From positions 1 to 9,416 of the forward strand of contig CAIUQW010000204.1 of assembly GCA_903901395.1 (NCBI GenBank): DNA of 9,416 nucleotides. The letters are read 5' to 3'. This DNA comes from an uncultured Chlorobiales bacterium (lineage in GTDB: Bacteria > Bacteroidota > Chlorobiia > Chlorobiales > Chlorobiaceae). The notes under the pieces were generated by a model. It saw nothing but the letters and a program-made list of their open reading frames with translations. It had not been told where the DNA came from and ran no database searches. Below are positions 1-5,384 of this stretch, piece by piece (within the stretch, counting starts at the first letter, position 1; every line of letters begins with the position of its first letter). The translations under genes and the position numbers were made by a program.

Positions 1-24
1 CAAGTGATCGATATGCTTCAGCGT

Positions 25-135
25 TTACGGCGACTATATCCCTGGTGATCACCTCTTCCCATTCCGAACAGAGTCGTTAAGCCCAGGAGAGCCGATGGTA
101 CTGCTTCATTGCGGGAGAGTAGGTCGTCGCCGAGT
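25..135 (+). rRNA. rrf: 5S ribosomal RNA
   Basis: The stretch carries the conserved 5S core: the loop with CCCATTCCGAACAG (about 58-71), followed by AAGCCCAGGAGAGCCGATGGTACT-type sequence and GGGAGAGTAGGTCG near the 3' end. The terminal stem is visible as GGCGAC (29-34) pairing with GTCGCC (126-131), which fixes the ends to within a few bases. The length of about 110 nt is normal. It is the first feature of the window, so it is probably the last gene of a 16S-23S-5S operon whose other genes lie to the left; bases 1-24 would then be the 23S-5S spacer. The exact mature 5' and 3' ends cannot be read from sequence alone. Confidence 0.94.
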
Positions 136-144
136 TTTTATCAA

Positions 145-182
145 AGAAAGCCCGTCTCTAAAGACGGGCTTTCTGCGTTCTA
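145..182 (+). terminator. Hairpin terminator after the 5S rRNA
   Basis: A perfect 13-bp inverted repeat (AGAAAGCCCGTCT at 145-157, AGACGGGCTTTCT at 162-174) closes a 4-nt loop (CTAA) 10 nt after the 5S gene. The stem is GC-rich in its upper half with an A/T-rich base, so either strand has a T-run in the 3' arm. The tail after the stem (GCGTTCT) is only weakly T-rich. Placement argues that it ends the rRNA transcript; by symmetry it could also stop the minus-strand transcription that arrives from the gene ending at 276. Confidence 0.8.
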
Positions 183-275
183 ACAAAATATTCACATGGA
201 CAGTGCACCGACCCACACGGACAGGTAAGCTTTTCAGATACTGAGGACACCCCTTATCGCAATGAACTCATCGGT

Positions 276-1604
276 TCACGCGCCAACGCACTCCCGCTCG
301 ATCTGTAACTCCCATGACACATCTTCGCCCCGATGCTCACGAGCTTCGCGGATGAGGCGCAGGTTACGGGCGGTTGTTTCAGGCTCCCACGGCTCCCGGA
401 CATGAGCAAGCGCGTCGCCAAGCGCCAAGGCGGCGGCGTCATGATCCTTCGCCAGGAACGCGAGTTCGAGCAGAGTGGCGTAATCCCAGTAGTCGGGTTT
501 GCCTCCGGAAATACGCCGCCTGACCGCGTAGGTGACGATGGGAAGCAGTTCGAGCCGCCGGGGATCCGGGGGATTTTTGACCTCCATGAGCGTCACGGCA
601 TTGATGCCGGGATAGGCATCGCGCCAGTCAGCCTCGAATCCTTTCAGGTATATCTCAATCGCCTTCACGAGCAGCCCGTCGGCAAGCGCGGCGCGCCCGG
701 ACTTTTTCGCCTCATCCCACCGATCTTTATAGATTCGCCCAAGAATGCCGTAGGTTTCGCTGCTTGGCCCGCGCTTCTCTATCAGTTCGAGCAGCACCAG
801 CTCGGCCTCGTCACCACGTCCGGCGCGATTCAGGGCCAGTGCGAGTTGCTCCTGCACGAGCACTGTCGCCTGCAATGGCGGCGTCATTTTCGGAACGAGA
901 TCGATCATGTCGTCCCACGCCTTGACTGCCCGGTACGACAGGAAAAGATCGACCACCACAGCAGATTCGGCATCGCATATCGGCCCGAGTGCTGCTTCAA
1001 CTGAGGCGACAGCATCTTTGCCTTTTTTACGAGCGGACAGCAGCTGTTTTTTCATACTCTCTGAATAATCCACCACCTCCCTGAAAACATCGGTTTTGAG
1101 TCGCTTGATAAGGTCGACGTCGGGAAATCCTTCGACAAGCTGGAAAACAGGACTATCGGTCTGCGGACAGCGGGCTTCCGCCAGTTTATGTGCAAGCTGA
1201 GCCTGCATATTCACGCAAGCAACCGGTTTTCCGTCCGCGCCAAGTTTGTAGGGCATCGCTCTCAGCGGCGCGACATCGAAAGGAAGCTGTCCTAGCCCGT
1301 CGGCAAAAATCATGATGGTCGTAAACGGCCGAACGGCATGACGCAATCCGAGTTCGTAAAAAACATTCGCATTGGCAGTCGTAAGGTCGCAAACCGCATA
1401 CTCGCACAGGATCAGCCGTTCGAACATTAGCTTATGGATAATGCCCCCACCTTGCTCTTCATCGGCGCGCAAAGGCTCCAGGTCCGCCTGCAGAATCGCT
1501 GGCTTGATAAGCTCTTCATAAACAGCGTCAAAATCAATCGACAATCCCGACGGGGCTTTTTTTGACCCGAAAGGCATCAGGACAAAACAAAGTGGATTTG
1601 ACAT
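276..1604 (-). CDS. TIR/NDT-like domain protein with DUF4071 (TRAFs-binding) TPR region
   Basis: This 442-aa protein starts with a compact Rossmann-like domain (about residues 5-120). Its signatures are CFVLMPFG (6-13), IRAD-like LRADEE (45-50), IIHKLMFERL (55-64) and DLTTANANVFYELGLRHA (73-90). The NVFYELG motif is typical of the TIR/nucleoside 2-deoxyribosyltransferase-like superfamily, where the glutamate (here E84) is often the catalytic residue. Residues about 160-430 are all-helical with TPR-like helical pairs (for example LALALNRAGRGDEAELVLLELI, DYWDYATLLELAFLAKDHDAAALALGDAL). This matches bacterial proteins annotated with the TRAFs-binding domain DUF4071, also found in the animal ASK-type MAP3 kinases. 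No signal peptide or membrane segment is seen, so it should be cytosolic. The start is supported by AGGAG (complement of 1611-1615) six bases upstream. It lies 374 bp downstream of the NACHT gene on the same strand. A role as a nucleotide- or NAD-acting effector or signal protein in immunity or stress is inference; the family is not biochemically settled. Confidence 0.85.
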   Translation of the reverse strand: MSNPLCFVLMPFGSKKAPSGLSIDFDAVYEELIKPAILQADLEPLRADEEQGGGIIHKLMFERLILCEYAVCDLTTANANVFYELGLRHAVRPFTTIMIFADGLGQLPFDVAPLRAMPYKLGADGKPVACVNMQAQLAHKLAEARCPQTDSPVFQLVEGFPDVDLIKRLKTDVFREVVDYSESMKKQLLSARKKGKDAVASVEAALGPICDAESAVVVDLFLSYRAVKAWDDMIDLVPKMTPPLQATVLVQEQLALALNRAGRGDEAELVLLELIEKRGPSSETYGILGRIYKDRWDEAKKSGRAALADGLLVKAIEIYLKGFEADWRDAYPGINAVTLMEVKNPPDPRRLELLPIVTYAVRRRISGGKPDYWDYATLLELAFLAKDHDAAALALGDALAHVREPWEPETTARNLRLIREAREHRGEDVSWELQIERECVGA

Positions 1605-1610
1605 TTCGCG

Positions 1611-1615
1611 CTCCT
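1611..1615 (-). promoter_or_regulatory. Shine-Dalgarno site of the TIR-like/DUF4071 gene
   Basis: On the minus strand the bases read AGGAG, followed by the 6-nt spacer CGCGAA and the ATG at 1604. This is a good ribosome-binding site and decides the start. It contrasts with the NACHT gene upstream, which has none that is recognisable. Confidence 0.7.
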
Positions 1616-1755
1616 TGTTTTATACGATCATCGCGTTTCGATACGTCAATATAATACGAAGGCTAACACCTCACCATCGGGTTTCGGACGACGGAGGGAA
1701 AGAGGACTGGATGATTTGATGATAATACCCTCGCGTCGGTGGGACAAATACCTCT

Positions 1756-1781
1756 TGTAGGGACGGGTTTCATGCCCGTCC
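1756..1781 (-). repeat. Palindromic intergenic repeat, copy 1
   Basis: The + strand reads TGTAG followed by a perfect hairpin with 7-bp arms GGACGGG (1761-1767) and CCCGTCC (1775-1781) around a 7-nt loop (TTTCATG). Read on the minus strand it is hairpin then CTACA. The copy at 5227-5252 has the same arm length, loop length and CTACA tag in the opposite orientation, so both belong to one family of small dispersed palindromes. This copy begins exactly where the stop codon of the DUF4062 remnant ends (1782-1784). It may act as a weak transcription terminator or an RNA-stability hairpin; mobility is unproven. Confidence 0.7.
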
Positions 1782-1955
1782 TCATCTTCGCAGGCATACA
1801 ACATCGCTGTTCGGCGCCGCCCAGCGTCGGACAACCTCGATGGCAGCTTTCCGCTCCGCTGCCACATCGGACGGCGAGGCGATGAGAATTCTGATTGTCC
1901 TGGCCTGCGCTGGTATAGCATTGCGTTTTATTGTTTGTTGGCTGTCATATAACAC
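1782..1955 (-). pseudogene. Remnant: N-terminus of a second DUF4062 gene
   Basis: In the minus-strand frame that passes through 1919 the translation includes RTIRILIASPSDVAAERKAA, followed by IEVVRRWAAPNSDVVCLRR and a TGA at 1784-1782. The 14 residues RILIASPSDVAAER are identical to residues 11-24 of the neighbouring NACHT protein, and 38 of 42 bases match (1851-1892 against 5054-5095). The continuation is different (KAAIEVVRRW rather than DIAKQVIHDM), so this is the start of a related but distinct DUF4062 gene and not a simple recent copy. The family domain would continue for roughly another 80 residues, but homology stops near 1800, next to the palindrome at 1761-1781. No ATG precedes the motif in frame; the only start-like codon is GTG at 1955-1953, without a clear ribosome site. 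It is most likely a dead fragment, though a 57-aa peptide cannot be excluded. Confidence 0.72.
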
Positions 1956-1978
1956 AATCACAAAACCGAATACTCAGA

Positions 1979-4900
1979 TCAGAGATTGCAAATAACTCGA
2001 AAACCAATATTAACATCTCCGCTTTCAGGGAAATTGATATCTCTTGCTTGACATAGCAGGTTTTTCATATCGTAATTCCATGAACCTCCACATAAAACTT
2101 TAAAATCCGTACCATCTTCAAACCAGTTTTCTATCCACTCCCACACGTTACCAGCCATTTCGTAAACCCCTTCCTGTGTTGCACCTTCAGGATAACGCCC
2201 GACCAATGTTGTCGATCCTTCATTATTGCCATAATTTGCATGTTTTGGGGTAGGTTCTGGCTTATCTCCCCAAGGATATTTTTTTACAGATAATATCTTG
2301 TTTGGAAATCCTCTTCTACCACCAGCAGCCCATTCCCACTCTTGCTCCGTAGGTAATCGATACTCCATATCCGAAAGCAATGACAACCAGAGACAATAAG
2401 CCTGAGCATCGTACCAGCTCACGCCAACGACCGGCTGATCATCTCTATTAAATTTTCTGTCATCATCAAATCTTGATCTAAATCGTCGAACAAGGTCAGG
2501 CTCTTTTTTTAAATATTCCTCAAAGCCTTTTAAAGCCTTATCGCCAGAACCGGCTAACTCCAACAGTGACTGTATATAAATTTTCTTTGAAAGAAATTTT
2601 GTATTTACACTTGGTTTTCCGTCAAGATAATTAATAAATAAACGGTACTGACGATTAGTCACGGGATATTTAGCCATGTGAAAGTCAGACACTTTTACGA
2701 CTTTTTTTGTAGGAGAACAGATATATCTTCCTCCTCTAAACCTAATATACTGAGCACCATTTTCGTACAAATTGCTAAATGACTCTGACAACCCTTTAAC
2801 GGCATTCCTTCCAGCGATATTCTTCCAGCCTCCGATATTTGGTTCAACCAATAGATCAAATACCTCTTCAGCCTTTCTCTCTATCTCCCTATTATGCGCA
2901 AGCTTTTGTAATATAAATGTACTAACAGTATCAATCGCACTAACTTTTCCAAGTGTCTTCAGACAGTCAAGAATATATCTTTGTCGATTATCAGTAGTAT
3001 TCTGTGACAGCAAATTTTCACATAAAGCGCTCGTAGTTTTCTGAGGGGCCTCATTAATGATAACCTGTAAAAGTGATTGTTGCTTTGGTGATAGTTCATC
3101 ACTAATCTGCGACTTGAAAAATGTTTCCATGAACAAATCGAACATTTTTGCGTCAGCCTGTCCCATAAAAAAAGTTAGCGTTTCGCTCCACCAGTCTTCA
3201 CCAAAATGCTTTACCAGCAAAGCCATCAGGCTCGAATTTCTCTTAATCTTATCGGTTAAATGACCTCCTGCTAAATATTCCCGAAAAGTTTTATGACGAA
3301 ACAGATACTCTTTACGAAGCTCTCCATACTCGACAAGTAAGCCAGCGCGATCCGTAAGATTTTTGCAAAATTCTTCTGCTGAAGGCGGATGATCAAGAGT
3401 TGATAAAACCTTCTGCATCTCTGAATGCATGGCTGATCGCTCTACTTCGTCAGTTTCCAAATCCTCCTGCATCCATAACGCAATAGGAGCCAGTACCATA
3501 CGCGCTTTATCAGCTGATAAAAGCGGAGGAATCTTCCGAAGTTCATCTCTATATTCGAGTAAATAATCAAGCGCCGCGCTGTATAGCTTCACCCGGTTTC
3601 CTGGTAGAAACTCCCGCTCTTTCCAGAGAATTGCCATGATCTGTAACATTAACGGAACAGCCGCCAGCTCCCGCAATCCCCTGTTTTCAGGCTTTGTGAG
3701 ATACTCCACAATTGTTCGCGTTCGCACTTCTGCTTCCTCTTTCTGCTTTACACTCCACTCGTCAGGCGGCACATCAACAGGACGCAGTTCACGGCAATAC
3801 GCCGCCATAAACCACTTCAAAAGAAACTCCTCTTGTTGCTCTTGGGTAAAATCCATCACATCGGCACGGAAATGATCAACCTCAAGCTCAACAGCTTCTG
3901 TTTTGCGATAACCGGTCAATCGGGAAGTCACTACAAAGCAGCTCTCTGGAAAACCTGCATATTGGTGATCAATCCACTGGCACGCAGACTTTCTAAGTTT
4001 AATATCACTGATCTCGTCGAGCCCATCAAGTAATACAAGGGACTTCGTTCCGCCAACATTGTGCAACCATTCATCGAAAACTGACGGCTCGATAGTATTA
4101 GCTCTCGCCGATGCCCAGAGAGACAGCTGGTCAGGCAGGGGACGATAAAGTTTGTTATCTCCGCGTTTCAGTTCACGAAAAGGTAAATAAAACACTCTTA
4201 CTGGCCCGACTTCGCCAAATAGTAGATCCGTTTTATCCTGAAGGCAGGAAAGCGCATAGTACTTCAGAAGTGTTGTCTTGCCCGCACCTGGATCGCCGAT
4301 CACCAGCAATAGACGCCATGCAGGAAACACTCGCCGCATCAACTCATCGGGGGAATGAGGTTTCATTTCATCCCGTCTAACATCTGCATGCTTTTTTCTC
4401 TTGAAGCGATCATCTATTCTCCATGTATGTGAAATCCTCAGAGGAACAAAAGTATCGTTAAGACCGACCTGAACATTCTGGATATCTGGCGATCCAAGCA
4501 GGCTGATTTTGTGCAGTTCTTCCTTAAGCGTTGCCCGATAACGCCGATCAAGTTCGGAAAAGACAGGAAGCGTTGGCTCGACGACAACACGCTTCGATCC
4601 ATCACAAAACTCATTTTTCAAAAGCTTCTCAAGATCGCTTCTTAGCAGATTTTCAAATTCGTGAATATTCGTGTATGACTTCGGAAGCCCAAGGTTCTCT
4701 TCCCAGATTTTTTCTTTCCAATCCTCAAGAGAATTCAACTGTTTTCGATCAGTAGCTGACATAGAAAACTCAGCATCGGAAAAATAAAGCAACACAGGTT
4801 TTCCAGCTTTCAGCATCCGCTCAAGCTCTTCGACCGTACCGCTGACAGCATTATCGGTTGGTGAGCCGATACGCTTCCAGAAAATGCAGACCGCGCACGA

Positions 4901-5125
4901 ACTTTCATCGACAAGCCATTCGTTGACAATATCCTGAGGAGGCTTTCCCATCAACGCCGGAACATCCGTTTCCCAGCGTCTGGGATCGAGTTCCAGATGA
5001 AGATCATCTTTACAGATAATCTTCATGTCATGAATAACTTGTTTTGCAATGTCCCGCTCCGCTGCAACATCGGACGGCGAGGCAATAAGAATCCTGACTT
5101 GCTTCGATAGGTAAGTATCTGACAT
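1979..5125 (-). CDS. DUF4062-NACHT-FGE STAND NTPase (NLR-like, putative defence)
   Basis: This 1048-aa protein has four regions. Residues 8-120 form a DUF4062-type TIR-like domain (VRILIASPSDVAAERD, then VCIFWKRIG and GTVEELERM), the likely effector. Residues 195-235 are a linker ending in DTFVPLRIS, and residues about 268-480 are the NACHT NTPase, with Walker A GDPGAGKTT (277-285), Walker B SLVLLDGLDEIS (362-373) and the sensor-like CFVVTSR (396-402). The helical region (480-790) includes FRHKTFREYLAGGHL (609-623), typical of the segment after NACHT. The C-terminal FGE-sulfatase/C-type-lectin-like domain (about 795-1048) has YPVTNRQY, VVGVSWYDAQAYCLWLS, YRLPTEQEWEWAAGG, YPWGD, YEMAGNVWEW and GGSWN...GFRV. 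Cysteines at the catalytic FGE positions are missing, so it is probably a sensor or binding module. The architecture (effector, switch, sensor) is that of bacterial NLR-like immune proteins; the trigger and effector chemistry are unknown. GC is well below that of the flanking genes, suggesting horizontal transfer. The start fits the family, but no strong ribosome site precedes it. Confidence 0.9.
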   Translation of the reverse strand: MSDTYLSKQVRILIASPSDVAAERDIAKQVIHDMKIICKDDLHLELDPRRWETDVPALMGKPPQDIVNEWLVDESSCAVCIFWKRIGSPTDNAVSGTVEELERMLKAGKPVLLYFSDAEFSMSATDRKQLNSLEDWKEKIWEENLGLPKSYTNIHEFENLLRSDLEKLLKNEFCDGSKRVVVEPTLPVFSELDRRYRATLKEELHKISLLGSPDIQNVQVGLNDTFVPLRISHTWRIDDRFKRKKHADVRRDEMKPHSPDELMRRVFPAWRLLLVIGDPGAGKTTLLKYYALSCLQDKTDLLFGEVGPVRVFYLPFRELKRGDNKLYRPLPDQLSLWASARANTIEPSVFDEWLHNVGGTKSLVLLDGLDEISDIKLRKSACQWIDHQYAGFPESCFVVTSRLTGYRKTEAVELEVDHFRADVMDFTQEQQEEFLLKWFMAAYCRELRPVDVPPDEWSVKQKEEAEVRTRTIVEYLTKPENRGLRELAAVPLMLQIMAILWKEREFLPGNRVKLYSAALDYLLEYRDELRKIPPLLSADKARMVLAPIALWMQEDLETDEVERSAMHSEMQKVLSTLDHPPSAEEFCKNLTDRAGLLVEYGELRKEYLFRHKTFREYLAGGHLTDKIKRNSSLMALLVKHFGEDWWSETLTFFMGQADAKMFDLFMETFFKSQISDELSPKQQSLLQVIINEAPQKTTSALCENLLSQNTTDNRQRYILDCLKTLGKVSAIDTVSTFILQKLAHNREIERKAEEVFDLLVEPNIGGWKNIAGRNAVKGLSESFSNLYENGAQYIRFRGGRYICSPTKKVVKVSDFHMAKYPVTNRQYRLFINYLDGKPSVNTKFLSKKIYIQSLLELAGSGDKALKGFEEYLKKEPDLVRRFRSRFDDDRKFNRDDQPVVGVSWYDAQAYCLWLSLLSDMEYRLPTEQEWEWAAGGRRGFPNKILSVKKYPWGDKPEPTPKHANYGNNEGSTTLVGRYPEGATQEGVYEMAGNVWEWIENWFEDGTDFKVLCGGSWNYDMKNLLCQARDINFPESGDVNIGFRVICNL

Positions 5126-5384
5126 AGGGGCAACTGTTTATCTCTCGGGAAAAAAGAAACCTACGCGCTTGTAAGATAACCAAATCACGGCAATTCCACT
5201 ACCGGGATTGCGGTTCATCGGGGAAAGGACGGCCACGAGAGCCGTCCCTACAGCCCATCACCGAACCCACAAAGACGATCCCGACTCGTCGTGACAACCC
5301 GACAATCCGCGCTCGATCTTTTTCTGTCTCGCTTTGTTTCAAAATTTTATGATCTTTGTGCATCGATCATGTTTGAATCCGCAG
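5126..5384. other. Divergent intergenic region between the NACHT gene and iorA
   Basis: This 259-bp region separates divergently transcribed genes, so promoters for both must lie here, but I cannot pick a convincing -35/-10 pair for either side. It contains the second palindromic repeat (5227-5252) and a T-rich stretch (5318-5349) just before iorA. No further gene-like reading frame with recognisable content is seen. Confidence 0.5.
5227..5252 (+). repeat. Palindromic intergenic repeat, copy 2
   Basis: Perfect 7-bp arms GGACGGC (5227-5233) and GCCGTCC (5241-5247) enclose a 7-nt loop (CACGAGA), followed by CTACA (5248-5252). It shares geometry and tag with the copy at 1756-1781 but lies in the opposite orientation. 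The sixth and seventh bases of each arm differ in a way that keeps pairing (arm end GGG/CCC against GGC/GCC), which argues that the hairpin itself matters. The two copies bracket the NACHT gene. Confidence 0.7.

Noticed and set aside
333..1004. A + strand frame of 223 aa opposite the TIR-like/DUF4071 gene
   Set aside because: No recognisable domain, and it is antisense to a gene with clear motifs and a good ribosome site.
1619..1649. TTGACG / TATAAA pair on the minus strand as a promoter for the TIR-like/DUF4071 gene
   Set aside because: The 19-bp spacing is long and the predicted start of transcription would fall inside the ribosome-binding site; too weak to list as a feature.
1646..1921. 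Minus-strand frame of 91 aa starting with an ATG in the gap between the two defence-like genes
   Set aside because: It reads the DUF4062 remnant in the wrong frame (SSPRRPMWQRSG instead of IASPSDVAAERK) and passes through the palindromic repeat; no independent support.
1605..1978. A diversity-generating retroelement template repeat just after the FGE-coding end
   Set aside because: I compared the gap with the last ~120 bases of the NACHT gene and saw no near-copy and no reverse transcriptase; the only match in the gap is to the start of the gene, not its end.
5334..5384. N-terminal extension of IorA from the TTG at 5334 or the ATG at 5349
   Set aside because: The extra residues do not look like the family N-terminus, which aligns with the ATG at 5385.
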